A DNA stretch of 64,000 nt from Nostoc mirabile CHAB5784 (GCF_020829645.1 NZ_JAIVFS010000005.1:62001-126000), one strand, 5' to 3'. Positions 16,842 to 26,143 are shown, numbered from the stretch's first letter. Notes: generated by a model not told the origin, from the sequence alone. A program made the numbers and translations.

Positions 16842-17474
16842 ATGAAAGTTTTAACTGGCATTATTTCCAGCTTGACGCTACTGAGTTTAAATGTTGTCGG
16901 TTTATCTCAGGTACAAGCTCAAACAGAAGGATTTTCGTTTCAAGATGTTCCAGTGACTCTTACGGGAAATGGTTGCCCGGACGGAACAGCACAAGGAGTT
17001 TTGAATGGAGATACCCTTTCAATAACATTTAGTGAATTTGAAGCGAAAGCTCCACGTTCTAGGGTTGTATCAGCATCCTGTAATCTGCGGATCGGCCTGA
17101 ATGTACCTTCTGGATTTAACGTTCAGCCGGTTAACGTCAAGTATCTTGGCTTTGCAGATGTGCCTACAAGAGGCAGTGCTGACCTGAACGTGAAAATACT
17201 TTTTCAAGGTCAACAAGTTGAAACTATCGATAATCCAAACCGAACGTTTCCGGCTGGCTTCTCAGATGTTTGGAGCAAAGATGTAGGTATTGTATTAGGC
17301 ACAATAAATGCATGTAGGAACTCAGTGAGTTCGGTTTTTGGTATCAATTCAACTCTGATAGCAAGAGCTACAAGTATACCTAGAGGCCAAGAAACCCAAA
17401 TTCGAATTGATACAATCGACACAACAATCGGCCCTGTATTGTTCCAAATCAAGTTTGAGTTTAATCCTTGTTAG
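16842..17474 (+). CDS. Secreted four-cysteine protein, DUF4360-like, paralogue 2
   Basis: 210 residues from ATG 16842, which follows the family GCGGAGT ribosome-binding sequence. A longer TTG start at 16803 lies in the conserved leader and is rejected. The signal peptide MKVLTGIISSLTLLSLNVV..VQAQT is almost identical to paralogue 1. The mature part is also very close, including the four Cys contexts, FADVPTRGSADLNVKILFQGQ and the C-terminal TIDTTIGPVLFQIKFEFNPC. Differences cluster after the signal peptide and in the loop preceding FPAGFSDVWSKD. It is exported or periplasmic. No catalytic residues are recognised. Confidence 0.85.
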   Translation: MKVLTGIISSLTLLSLNVVGLSQVQAQTEGFSFQDVPVTLTGNGCPDGTAQGVLNGDTLSITFSEFEAKAPRSRVVSASCNLRIGLNVPSGFNVQPVNVKYLGFADVPTRGSADLNVKILFQGQQVETIDNPNRTFPAGFSDVWSKDVGIVLGTINACRNSVSSVFGINSTLIARATSIPRGQETQIRIDTIDTTIGPVLFQIKFEFNPC

Positions 17475-18234
17475 GTTTTTTAAATGCATAGTTAGTTTTG
17501 CATTTAATTTTTCCCAAAAGCTGAACTCTCAAAAGCTGCTTTACCAACTTATCGAAAGATTTCTTCCAATCGCTTTGAATAAATCTTGGACTCTCTGTGT
17601 TGATAAATAGTTAGGTCAAGTCAAAGTAGTTGATAAATCTATCAAAATCAGAATTTGCCAAACATACGTCTTTGGATAGGTAAAATATATTATTTCTCTG
17701 TGATTTTGAATTTTTTCAAGGATTATGGTAATGGCAATTCTGAATTGGAGAATAATTCAGAAGTAAGAATTCAGGAGCGGAGCCGGAGACGCTCCGCCTC
17801 CGGTCAGAATCAATTTAGTGGGGGGGTCAGACCCACCATTTTATTGTTGAACACTAAATCCTTCGCGTAGCGTCTCCAAAAGAGAAGATTTCGTGGGGGT
17901 ATTAAACCCATTTATTCATTCTGCTGGTAAACTAGCTACTGCTGCGCTATCCGCCACTTATACAGAATTCAATTCTGAATTCTAAGTCTCGACTCCTGAA
18001 TTATTTTCTGAGAAGTGAAATACGCTGATAAATAATTTTCGAGTCAGAAATTGATTGTTTTATCCTATTTCTGTCTCCCTTAAGCAGAGCGTATTGCAGA
18101 CAATTAAGAACTGCTAGAAATCCTCAAACCTGGAAAAGGCTACTGGGTAAAATTTATTATTGTAGAAGTATTTTAGGAATTTGACATTGCAGCTAATATC
18201 CATAGGAAATTACACATTTTCGCGGAGTTATTAG
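17475..18234. other. Duplicated spacer (trailer, repeat module copy 2, leader)
   Basis: The trailer hairpin starts at about 17482. The dispersed module (GAATTCAGGAG, GTGGGGGGGTCAGACCCACC, GAATTCAATTCTGAATTC) covers 17745-18005. The family leader with GAAATACGCTGATAAATAA and GCGGAGT covers 18015-18234. No separate gene is supported: short open frames at 17407 and 17655 lie in repeated DNA. Confidence 0.6.
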
Positions 18235-18867
18235 ATGAAAGTTTTAACTGGTCTTATTTCCAGTTTGACGCTACTGAGTTTAAATGTTGCGGGTTTATCT
18301 CAGGTACAGGCTCAAACACCAGGATTTACGTTTATAAGAGATACAGCAACTTTTTTCGGAAATGGTTGCCCAAACGGAACAGCACAGCTAGTTTTGAATG
18401 GAGATACTGCTTCAGTATCATTTTCTGCGTTTGAAGCTAAAGCTTTACCTTCTAGGGTTGTATCAGTATCCTGCAATCTGCGGTTCCCTCTTAATGTACC
18501 TTCTGGATTTAACGTTCAGCCGATTAGCGTTAAGTATCTTGGTTTTGCAGATGTGCCTACAGGAGGCAGTGCTGATCTGAGGGTTGAAATATTATTTCAA
18601 GGTGCAAGTATTGCAACTATCAATAATCCAAACCAAACGTTTCCGGCTGGCTTTTCAGATACTTGGAGCAAAAATATAAATGTTATAGCAAACACAATAA
18701 ATGCATGTAGTAACCCAGTGAGTTCAGTTTTTGGTATCAATTCAACTCTGACGGCAAGAGCTAGAGGTATACCTGCAAATCAAGAAACACAAATCCGAAT
18801 TAATACAATCGACACAACAATCGGTCCTGTATTGTTCCAAATTAAGTTTAAGTTTAATCCTTGTTAG
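18235..18867 (+). CDS. Secreted four-cysteine protein, DUF4360-like, paralogue 3
   Basis: 210 residues with the family signal peptide, then the most divergent front half among copies 1-4 (TPGFTFIRDTATFFGNGCPNGTAQLVLNGDTASVSFSAFEA). The four Cys positions are kept (GNGCP, SCNLRFPLNVPSG, NACSNPVSSVFGI, FNPC). The RIG of the second motif is RFP here. ATG 18235 is preceded by CGCGGAGT. The following spacer contains a truncated sixth copy fused to a MITE end. Confidence 0.85.
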   Translation: MKVLTGLISSLTLLSLNVAGLSQVQAQTPGFTFIRDTATFFGNGCPNGTAQLVLNGDTASVSFSAFEAKALPSRVVSVSCNLRFPLNVPSGFNVQPISVKYLGFADVPTGGSADLRVEILFQGASIATINNPNQTFPAGFSDTWSKNINVIANTINACSNPVSSVFGINSTLTARARGIPANQETQIRINTIDTTIGPVLFQIKFKFNPC

Positions 18868-18926
18868 GTTTTTTAAATGCATAGTCAGTTTTGCATTTAA
18901 TTTTTCCCAAAACCTGCTCCCTCTAA

Positions 18927-18962
18927 GAGGTTGTTTGAAAAGTATTTGGCTGTGATTTTAGG
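18927..18962. mobile_element. Truncated MITE end (GAGGTTGTTTGAAAAGT family)
   Basis: The left end GAGGTTGTTTGAAAAGT, preceded by TAA, continues with the same TTTGGCTGTGATTTTAGG found inside the 30803 copy. It then breaks directly into the DUF4360-like remnant at 18963. No right end is present nearby. Confidence 0.65.
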
Positions 18963-19082
18963 AGTTCGATTATTGGTATCAATTCAACTCTGACGCTAAG
19001 AGCTACAAATCTACCTAGAGGTCAAGAAGCCCAAATCCGAATTAATACAATCGACATCAAGTTTGCTTTTAATTCTTGTTAG
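18963..19082 (+). pseudogene. C-terminal remnant of a sixth DUF4360-like paralogue
   Basis: The frame reads SSIIGINSTLTLRA...LPRGQEAQIRINTIDIKFAFNSC and stops at TAG 19080-19082. It aligns with the last 48 residues of the family. It lacks about nine residues (TTIGPVLFQ equivalent) and everything before the SS(I/V)FGIN motif. The normal trailer hairpin follows. The fragment has no start codon or signal peptide. Confidence 0.8.
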
Positions 19083-19837
19083 GTTTTTTAAATGCATAGT
19101 TAGTTTTGTATTTAATTTTTCTCAAAAGCTACTCGCTATAAAGCTGCTTTACCAACTTTTTGAAAGATTTCTTCCAATCGGTCTGAAGAAGTCTTTAACT
19201 CTCTGTCTTGATAAATAGTTAGGTCAAGCCAAAGTAGCGGATAAATCTAACGAAATCAAAATTTACAAAATATCTGTCTTTGGATAGGAAAAATATATTT
19301 GTCTGTGATGTACAATATTATCAAAACTTCTCATGAGGGCAGTTCTTAATTAAAGAAGAATTCAGAAGTAAGAATTCAGGAGTCAGAATCAATTAGTGGG
19401 GGGTTCAATCCTCGCTATTTTATTGCAGAACATTAAATCGAACCCGAGTGCGTTTCCAAAGGAGAAGATTTAGTGGGGGCCTTAATACCCATTTATTCAT
19501 CCCCTGATAGACTTGCTACCGCTACGCTATCCGCCAGTACTTCGGCAGGCTCAGTAACCATCGTACAGAATTCGATTCTGAATTCTAAATATTGACTCCT
19601 GAATTATTTTCTGAGAAGTGAAATACGCTGATAAATAATTTCCGAGTCAGAAATTGATTGTTTTATCCTATCTCTGTCTCCCTTAACCACAGCGTATTGC
19701 ACACATTTAAGAACTGCTAGAAATCCCCAAAACCCAAAGAGGCTGCAAGGTAAAATTTCTTTGTCTAAAAGTATCTTAGGAGTTTGATATTGCATGTAAT
19801 ATTCATAGGAGATTAAACATTTTCGGGGAGTTACTAG
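19083..19837. other. Duplicated spacer (trailer, repeat module copy 3, leader)
   Basis: It holds the trailer hairpin, the hairpin AAAGATTTCTTC..GAAGAAGTCTTT near 19165, the dispersed module at about 19355-19605 (with an extra CAGTACTTCGGCAGGCTCAG insert near 19530), and the leader ending in GGGGAGT before ATG 19838. Confidence 0.6.
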
Positions 19838-20470
19838 ATGAAAGTTTTAACTGGTATCATTTCCAGTTTGACGCTACTGAGTTTAAATCTTGTGGGTTTA
19901 TCTCAGGTAGAGGCTCAAACACAAGGATTTGAGCTTCAAGAAGTTCCAGTAACTCTTTTCGGAAATGGTTGCCCAAACGGAACAGCAAAGGGAATTTTGA
20001 ATGCAGATAGTCTTTCAATAACATTTTCTGAGTTTGAAGCTTTAGCTTCACCTCCTAAGGTTGTATCAAAATCCTGCAATCTGCGGATCGGTCTTAATGT
20101 ACCTTCTGGAGTGAGCGTTCAGCCGATTAACCTCAAGTATGTTGGCTTTGCAGATGTGCCTCAAGCAGGCAGTGCTGACCTGAATGTGAAAATACTTTTT
20201 GAAGGTCAAGAACTTCCAACTATCGATGATCCAAACACAACGTTTGGGCCTGGCTTTTCAGCTACTTGGAGCAAAGATGTAGGTATTGTATTAGGCACAA
20301 TAAATGCATGTAAAAACCCAGTAAGTTCGATTTTTGGTATCAATTCAACTCTGACGGCAAGAGCTAGAGATATACCTGCAAATCAAGAAACCAAAATCCG
20401 AATTGATAAAATCGATACAGAAATCGGCCCTGTATTGTTCCAAATAAAGTTTGCTTTTAATCCTTGTTAG
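19838..20470 (+). CDS. Secreted four-cysteine protein, DUF4360-like, paralogue 4
   Basis: 210 residues starting MKVLTGIISSLTLLSLNLV and cleaved after VEAQ. Four Cys are conserved (GNGCP, SCNLRIGLNVPSG, NACKNPVSSIFGI, FNPC). It is nearer to paralogues 1 and 2 than to 3 (ELQEVPVTLFGNGCPNGTAKGILN). A GGGGAGT ribosome-binding sequence lies 8 bases upstream. Trailer hairpin as in the others. Extracytoplasmic role unknown. Confidence 0.85.
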   Translation: MKVLTGIISSLTLLSLNLVGLSQVEAQTQGFELQEVPVTLFGNGCPNGTAKGILNADSLSITFSEFEALASPPKVVSKSCNLRIGLNVPSGVSVQPINLKYVGFADVPQAGSADLNVKILFEGQELPTIDDPNTTFGPGFSATWSKDVGIVLGTINACKNPVSSIFGINSTLTARARDIPANQETKIRIDKIDTEIGPVLFQIKFAFNPC

Positions 20471-20652
20471 GTTTTTTAAATGCGTAGTTACTTTTGCATT
20501 TAATTTTTCCCAAAAGCTGATCTCTCAAAAGCTGCTTTACCAACTTATCGAAATATTTCTTCCAATCGCTCTGAAGAAATTTTTGACTCTGTGTCTTGAG
20601 ACATAGTATTGACAACAAACCTGAGAAGCTCTCCTTATTTGAGATGAAAGAT

Positions 20653-21279
20653 ATGAAAGTTTTAACTGCTCTTATTTCCAGTTTGACGCTACTGAGTTTA
20701 AATGTTGTGGGTTTATCTGAAGTACAGGCTCAAACAGTACAGCCTCAAACACAAGGATTTCAGTTTGAAAGTGTTCCAGTAACTGTTTTCGGAAATGGTT
20801 GCCCCTCGGCAAGTGCCCAAACAAGTTTGGTAGGAAATACTCTGTCTGTAACTTTTCCTCGATTTCAGGCTGTAGCTGTATCTCCTAGAGTGGTAGCACA
20901 ATCTTGCAATCTCAGAATTGGGCTTAATGTGCCTAGAGGCTATAGAGTTCAGCCCATTAACCTCAGGTATTTTGGTTTTGCAAATGTGCCTCAGGGGGGC
21001 AGTGCTGCCCTAAGGGTTAGAGCAGTGTTTCAAGGGAGACAAGTTCCAATTTCTAGTAATGATCCAAACGCAAACTTCCCGGCTGGCTTTTCAGGAGGAT
21101 GGCTAAAAGATGTAACTATTACACCAGATACAATAGACGCATGTGCTAACCCAGTGAATTCGGTTTTCGGCATCAACACAACTTTGATAGCGCGTGCCAC
21201 AAATGTAGCTGCGGGGCAGCGAACTGTAATTAGATTGAATGGGAGTTATAGAATTCGGTTTAATGTGACTCCTTGTTAG
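20653..21279 (+). CDS. Secreted four-cysteine protein, DUF4360-like, paralogue 5 (divergent)
   Basis: 208 residues. The signal peptide matches the family (MKVLTALISSLTLLSLNVV), but the mature domain has diverged: longer linker (TVQPQTQGFQFES), Arg-rich middle (RVRAVFQGRQVP) and a different C-terminus (TVIRLNGSYRIRFNVTPC) lacking the IDTTIGPVLF stretch. The four Cys are retained. Start ATG 20653 aligns with the paralogues; in-frame starts at 20596 and 20644 are less likely. The leader conserved in copies 1-4 is absent, so it may be cotranscribed with paralogue 4, 183 bp upstream, despite the hairpin between. Confidence 0.82.
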   Translation: MKVLTALISSLTLLSLNVVGLSEVQAQTVQPQTQGFQFESVPVTVFGNGCPSASAQTSLVGNTLSVTFPRFQAVAVSPRVVAQSCNLRIGLNVPRGYRVQPINLRYFGFANVPQGGSAALRVRAVFQGRQVPISSNDPNANFPAGFSGGWLKDVTITPDTIDACANPVNSVFGINTTLIARATNVAAGQRTVIRLNGSYRIRFNVTPC

Positions 21280-21608
21280 TAGTAGTCTGTGAAGCTAGTT
21301 TTGATGGTTTTTAGTAAGGACTTTAGTGCTTAGAAAATAAGGACTTTAGTCCTTGCTACGAACTTGCGTACCCATCAATTTAAACTTGACAGACTAGTAG
21401 GGGCAAGACCCATTAAATTAATCCTCACAATAAATGTGTGAAAAGCCAGCGCACCAGCCTCAGTATGATACTGGACTGGTGCTTCTGTATATCCTTATCT
21501 GATCAGCATCTGCTATTACACAGGCTACTGGGGGATTTGGCAAATATTCTGGCAATGCTTTTCTGCTACGACCTAAAGCAGCAGGCATAAATACTTCCAC
21601 ATTGACAA
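21280..21608. other. Intergenic region with repeat hairpins; no firm gene
   Basis: It contains a duplicated AAGGACTTTAGT motif (about 21316-21355) and a compound hairpin GCACCAG.../CTGGTGC (21451-21482) that could end either flanking gene. A 42-codon minus-strand frame (21460-21588) has no ribosome-binding site and is not called. Confidence 0.45.
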
Positions 21609-22625
21609 CTAAATTGAATAAGACAGCGGGAAGGACTTGGCATCCTTTGGCTTCACATACACCCGCTGTTTCGGTTCTAACTCTAATTGGTTAAAGCGAT
21701 CGCGTGTTAAATGCGCCATCACCACTTGCCCATCATCAAAAGTTAATTCTACCTGAATTTCCCAACCCAAATGTATCAAACGGCTCACTGTCGCAGGTGT
21801 AGTAGAACCGTTAGCAACCTTTTCCAAAATCACATCTTGTGGACGCAAAAATACTTGTGGGTGTGGCGCATCAAATCCGCTACTTTGAAAAATCTTTGAG
21901 TTGCTGGGTAACACATTCACCGGGCCAATGAAGCTCATTACAAATGCGGTGGCAGGATTATCGTAAATTTCAGATGGTGTCCCCACCTGTTCCACACGCC
22001 CTTTATTCATGACCACAACTTCATCGGAGACTTCCATTGCTTCTTCCTGGTCGTGGGTGACAAAAACTGTGGTAACATGAACCTCATCATGGAGGCGGCG
22101 TAACCATGCCCGTAAGTCTTTGCGGACTTTAGCATCAAGTGCGCCAAAGGGTTCATCTAGCAGTAATACTTCAGGTTCTACTGCCAGTGCCCTTGCTAAT
22201 GCTACCCGTTGTCTTTGGCCACCAGAAAGTTGTGATGGATAGCGATCGCCTAGTCCACTCAATTGCACCAATTCGATTAACTGTTCTACCCGCCCCTTAA
22301 TCTTCTTTGGCTGTGCCTTACGAATTTCTAAGCCAAAGGCAATATTCTGCCTGACAGTCAGATGCTTAAATAGGGCATAGTGCTGAAACACAAAGCCAAT
22401 ATTTCGTTGTTGCACACTTTGGTATGTAGTGTCTTTACCGGTAAGTAGGATTTTACCGCTATCTGGCATTTCTAAACCTGAAATTAACCGTAGTAGCGTA
22501 GATTTACCTGATCCCGATGGGCCAAGCAACGCAACTAGCGAACCACTCTTAATTTCCAGGCTGACCTGATCAACTGCCTTGAAACTCCCAAATTGTTTGG
22601 AGACATTCTCAACTACTATACCCAC
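21609..22625 (-). CDS. cysA: Sulfate/thiosulfate ABC transporter ATP-binding protein
   Basis: 338-residue ATPase of the CysA type. Walker [10 protein letters not shown] is at 35-43, Q-loop FVFQHYALF near 79, signature LSGGQRQR at 133-140, Walker B VLLLDEPF at 153-160, and the switch His THDQEE near 195. The C-terminal TOBE-like region (about 235-338) with FIGPVNVLP and VFLRPQDV matches sulfate importers. It would energise CysT/CysW permeases, which are not in this window. The isolated position is unusual, since cys genes are often clustered. A molybdate or other anion role is possible but less likely. Confidence 0.85.
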   Translation of the reverse strand: MGIVVENVSKQFGSFKAVDQVSLEIKSGSLVALLGPSGSGKSTLLRLISGLEMPDSGKILLTGKDTTYQSVQQRNIGFVFQHYALFKHLTVRQNIAFGLEIRKAQPKKIKGRVEQLIELVQLSGLGDRYPSQLSGGQRQRVALARALAVEPEVLLLDEPFGALDAKVRKDLRAWLRRLHDEVHVTTVFVTHDQEEAMEVSDEVVVMNKGRVEQVGTPSEIYDNPATAFVMSFIGPVNVLPSNSKIFQSSGFDAPHPQVFLRPQDVILEKVANGSTTPATVSRLIHLGWEIQVELTFDDGQVVMAHLTRDRFNQLELEPKQRVYVKPKDAKSFPLSYSI

Positions 22626-22779
22626 TGCCGCTATACCTCTGCAACTAAATCTACAGATCCTTGATAGAATTACTGTGTCTTATATATACCATACATCTTT
22701 ATTTATGGATGAATAAGATTTAGCTACCACAACTGTTGCAATCGAGGAAGCTACAATGAGGGACAAAGTGTGAGGAGCC

Positions 22780-23196
22780 TTGGGGTTAAAGAAATTCCCT
22801 AACCTGTTTCCCAAAGACTCGCCAAGAATCATTCAAAAATCGCGGCTTGTTCTCAAAGAAGGAAAATGGCGAGAGGTTACATACAAACGCGAAGAACGCA
22901 CCGCATCAGGAGTTTATAATTTTATTGTCACTCTAGAGGGAATAGTGTTTATTCGTAGAGCCAGTGCGAGGGTTGCAGATAGAGCAATTGGTCATATAGA
23001 TTTAGCAAAGGGAGAGGATGTAAAATACGCTGGTCGGCTCTACTTTTCAGGACGCAATAATAGAGGCATCCTTCGCAAATGGACTAATGAATCTGGACAT
23101 TATCGACCTGCTGCTGAATCGATGAGCAACGCAGATTTACTACCTCAAGAACTTTTTGAGCCAGGTCAATTCAAAAGTCTAATTAGTCTCAATTGA
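22780..23196 (+). CDS. Unrecognised protein with an SGHYRP-type C-terminal motif
   Basis: 138 residues from TTG 22780, the first possible start after an in-frame stop at 22771; GAGGAG lies very close upstream. Notable motifs: HIDLAKGEDVKYAGRLYFSG near 68-88 and LRKWTNESGHYRPAAESMS near 97-115. The pattern H-x-x-L..G..V.xAG......G.....N.SGHY.P is one I associate with C-terminal domains of bacterial secreted or polymorphic effector proteins. That link is from memory and tentative. No signal peptide or membrane segment. The next gene starts 90 bp downstream on the same strand, so the two may be a functional pair. Confidence 0.6.
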   Translation: MGLKKFPNLFPKDSPRIIQKSRLVLKEGKWREVTYKREERTASGVYNFIVTLEGIVFIRRASARVADRAIGHIDLAKGEDVKYAGRLYFSGRNNRGILRKWTNESGHYRPAAESMSNADLLPQELFEPGQFKSLISLN

Positions 23197-23286
23197 ATGC
23201 CTGGTAATTATTAAGACATTTGATCGCATTGGAGTGTAATTAAATCGGATGATAAATGTTATCAGAGATTAATAGTTACAAATAAT

Positions 23287-23928
23287 ATGATTAGCCGATT
23301 TATTACCGATAAAAATTTTGAAAACCATAAAGCTTTACAACAGAGGCTGATGAGTTTACCCGAAGAAGCTCAGTTCGATGAGATCAGCGCTATCTTAGAT
23401 CGAAATTCTGTCATCGGTCTAAAGTTAGCTAATGCCATATTGAAGAATAAAAGATACTTTGAGATTCTGCTTGAGCGAGGAGTCGCAGAAGCAAATGCTA
23501 GTGAAATAGAACTATGGCTAAAGTATTTACTCCCGCGTCTTGGCTTTCGACGTGTTATAGCCATCCTATCTGGCAAATTATCAGAACAGCCTCAAGAAGT
23601 ACGTAAGGCTTCATACTGGCTACCCAAATTTCTACCAAAAGGTAATGAGCAAGCTGCAAAATTACTGAAAGAGCTTTTGAATAAGGAGAAACAGATGTTA
23701 GGTAAAGAGTACAAAGCTGTTAGAACTTCCGGGCAAATTTACAAGTTAATTTTAAGAATCAAGAGTACAGGTGAATATGCAGTTTTTGGTGGATATCAAT
23801 TGGGTAGTCAGGGTTCTAAAATAATTGTTGAAGTTCTCAATTCAGAAGACTTATATCCAACTGGTGGACTGAGGGAAGTATCACCTAGTGATGTAGAGAT
23901 TCTCGATCCACAACCTTACAACGATTAA
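23287..23928 (+). CDS. Unrecognised 213-residue protein, possible partner of the preceding gene
   Basis: Mostly helical and charged in the first 145 residues (FENHKALQQRLMSL, LRLG-like repeats, LAKL/LLKELLNKEKQML), followed by a small C-terminal beta-rich part (YKLILRIKSTGEYAVFGGYQLGSQGSKIIVEV). No family recognised. It has no signal peptide or membrane segment, so it is probably cytosolic. It follows the SGHY-motif gene by 90 bp in the same direction. An immunity-like or accessory role would be a guess from context only. Decayed IS200/IS605 DNA follows. Confidence 0.6.
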   Translation: MISRFITDKNFENHKALQQRLMSLPEEAQFDEISAILDRNSVIGLKLANAILKNKRYFEILLERGVAEANASEIELWLKYLLPRLGFRRVIAILSGKLSEQPQEVRKASYWLPKFLPKGNEQAAKLLKELLNKEKQMLGKEYKAVRTSGQIYKLILRIKSTGEYAVFGGYQLGSQGSKIIVEVLNSEDLYPTGGLREVSPSDVEILDPQPYND

Positions 23929-24001
23929 TACTAAGGGTAGTAATTAGGTTGGGTTACAAAAATTATACCTGTAAGTTTTACGTCACCACTAGCGATCGCA
24001 G

Positions 24002-24151
24002 TTAGAAAAGATTCAATGTACAGGTGTTTTCAAATATCTCTTGCAGTCTTAATAGCATGGACTGATTAATTACTTTTCTGCGATATTTAGTCACTAGCAC
24101 TAAATGAATATTTAAACTGTAAACCGCTGTGTGCCTTACGTTGTAAGTCAT
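24002..24151 (-). pseudogene. tnpA: IS200/IS605 tnpA, N-terminal fragment
   Basis: The minus-strand frame starts ATG at 24149-24151 and reads MTYNVRHTAVYSLNIHLVLVTKYRRKV before ending after 49 codons. HLVLVTKYRRKV is the signature front of Y1 HUH transposases. The normal length is about 130-150 residues, so the catalytic HUH and Tyr parts are gone. Confidence 0.8.
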
Positions 24152-24189
24152 GCCACCAAATGGTATTATGACTATATGTTACTCACTTA

Positions 24190-24709
24190 CCACTCGACTT
24201 CATCTTCACGTTGCAAGGCAGAGAAAAGAGTTTCACTTGTCTGTTGCTCATTGGTTGGTTAATTCTTATGACTTAATTATTTGTAATGCACACCTCGACC
24301 CTACCTAGCTAGAACGCGATTAGCTAAGTCGATACTAGATGTTGCATGGTCGGCATTCCTTCAAATCATGCAAGCAGTAGCGGTAAGACGCGGCAAGCAT
24401 ACACGAGGCGTTGACCCTAGAGGAACTAGTATCAACTGTTCAAGGTGTGGTGCAAGAGTTGAGAAAACCCTTGCAATTCGTGTTCATAGCTGTTCTTGTG
24501 GACTAGTTATAGATCGGGACTGGAACAGTGCATTAAATCTGAGGCAGCGCGGTCTTGGGGTTTCCCCAAGTGGAGCGACTGCCGTGTTAAAGCATGGGTC
24601 GGTTGGACTACCGATTTCTGGCTGTGGAGGATACTTGGATACAAGTCCTGTGAAGCAGCAAGTCTCTTATGTGAATCTGAGATGCTCCCGCTACACCGCC
24701 TGCGGTTAG
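24190..24709 (+). pseudogene. tnpB: IS200/IS605 tnpB remnant with zinc-ribbon C-terminus
   Basis: The intact part (24368-24709) reads VAVRRGKHTRGVDPRGTS then CSRCGARVEKTLAIRVHSCSCG and DRDWNSALNLRQRGLG. This is the zinc ribbon and last RuvC-type Asp region of TnpB. Upstream (24190-24367) weak matches to the central TnpB region appear in changing frames with stops, so the gene is frameshifted and truncated. It diverges from the tnpA fragment as in IS605-type elements. Not functional as a nuclease. Confidence 0.75.
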
Positions 24710-24715
24710 CGGGAG
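24685..24715. other. Palindromic hairpin at the right end of the IS200/IS605 remnant
   Basis: CTCCCGCT and AGCGGGAG pair around an inner GCCTGCGG loop. IS200/IS605 elements end in such imperfect subterminal hairpins, which the transposase recognises. It could alternatively act as a terminator. Confidence 0.55.
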
Positions 24716-24867
24716 AGTTGTCACTAACCAAATTCTCCATCTCGCTTTTCGTATCGAAACATTAAGGAATATTGCATTTCAGTAGAAACCTGAAGGTAAA
24801 GCGCCAAATCACCCAAAAGACCGTGGTAGTATGCTCTCGGTAAATGTGAAGATTGGGAGAAAGACCT

Positions 24868-26088
24868 TTGACACTACGGGTTGCTGTTATTGGGTCAGGC
24901 CCTGCTGGTTCATCTGCCGCAGAAACACTGGCAGCCTCTGGGATTGAAACCTACTTGTTTGAGCGGAAGCTAGACAATGCAAAGCCTTGTGGGGGTGCAA
25001 TTCCTCTATGTATGGTGAGTGAGTTTGACTTGCCACCAGAGATTATCGATCGCCGGGTACGGAAGATGAAAATGATTTCGCCTTCTAATCGGGAGGTTGA
25101 TATCAATCTGGTAAATGAAGAAGAATATATAGGAATGTGCCGCCGGGAAGTACTAGATGGCTTTTTGCGCGATCGCGCGGCAAAAATCGGCGCAAATTTA
25201 ATTAATGCCACTGTTCATAAACTTGATATACCAGGAAACAATACTGATCCCTATACCATCCATTACGTTGACCATACAGAAGGGATATCACAGGGTATTG
25301 CCAAAACTCTGAAAGTGGATCTAATTATTGGGGCAGATGGGGCTAATTCTCGCGTTGCTAAAGAAATGGACGCTGGGGATTACAATTATGCGATCGCTTT
25401 CCAAGAGCGAATTCGCTTACCCGAAGACAAAATGGCCTACTATAACGACCTCGCCGAAATGTATGTCGGTGATGACGTTTCTACCGATTTCTACGCTTGG
25501 GTTTTCCCCAAATATGACCACGTAGCGGTTGGTACTGGTACAATGCAGATCAATAAAGCCAGCATCAAACAGTTACAAGCGGGTATCCGCGCTCGTGCTT
25601 CGGAGAAGTTGGCAGGCGGTAAAATTATCAAAGTAGAAGCCCACCCCATTCCTGAACATCCCCGTCCCCGTCGTGTTGTCGGTCGCATCGCTTTGGTGGG
25701 AGATGCTGCTGGTTACGTTACCAAGTCTTCTGGCGAAGGTATTTATTTTGCCGCTAAATCTGGGCGGATGTGTGCCGAAACCATTGTGGAAGCATCTAAC
25801 AGTGGTAGCCGTATTCCTACAGAAGGCGATCTTAAGGTTTACCTGAAGCGTTGGGATAAAAGATATGGACTCACTTACAAGGTGCTGGACATTCTGCAAA
25901 CCGTGTTCTATCGTTCCAACGCCACCCGCGAGGCGTTTGTGGAAATGTGTGATGACCTCGATGTACAACGGCTAACATTCGATAGCTATCTGTATAAGAC
26001 GGTTGTCCCAGCGAATCCCATCACCCAACTGAAAATTACTGCCAAAACCATTGGTAGTCTAATTCGGGGTAATGCGCTTGCACCTTAA
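24868..26088 (+). CDS. chlP: Geranylgeranyl reductase
   Basis: 406-residue flavoprotein that reduces the geranylgeranyl chain to phytyl for chlorophyll a and tocopherol. Features: the FAD-binding GSGPAGSSAAETL at residues 9-21, FERKLDNAKPCGGAIPLCM near 33-50, CRREVLDGFLRDRA near 91-104, GADGANSRVAKEM near 155 and the second nucleotide motif RIALVGDAAGYVTKSSGEGI near 275-294. Start chosen at TTG 24868, which gives the usual (M)TLRVAVIGSGPAG N-terminus with GGGAGA 8-13 bases upstream. TTG 24853 would add five residues. The gene is single, with IS remnants before it and MITEs after it. Confidence 0.93.
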   Translation: MTLRVAVIGSGPAGSSAAETLAASGIETYLFERKLDNAKPCGGAIPLCMVSEFDLPPEIIDRRVRKMKMISPSNREVDINLVNEEEYIGMCRREVLDGFLRDRAAKIGANLINATVHKLDIPGNNTDPYTIHYVDHTEGISQGIAKTLKVDLIIGADGANSRVAKEMDAGDYNYAIAFQERIRLPEDKMAYYNDLAEMYVGDDVSTDFYAWVFPKYDHVAVGTGTMQINKASIKQLQAGIRARASEKLAGGKIIKVEAHPIPEHPRPRRVVGRIALVGDAAGYVTKSSGEGIYFAAKSGRMCAETIVEASNSGSRIPTEGDLKVYLKRWDKRYGLTYKVLDILQTVFYRSNATREAFVEMCDDLDVQRLTFDSYLYKTVVPANPITQLKITAKTIGSLIRGNALAP

Positions 26089-26143
26089 TTGAGTGCGGAA
26101 TATTGGAAGTTGCAACAAATAAATTAGCCAATACGGTTATAGT

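Noticed and set aside
19395..19425. GGGTTCAATCCTCGC-like tRNA T-arm
   Set aside because: The same position in the other two spacer modules reads differently and no acceptor or anticodon stems can be formed.
21460..21588. 42-codon minus-strand frame downstream of cysA
   Set aside because: No ribosome-binding site, no recognised family, and its end lies in a hairpin.
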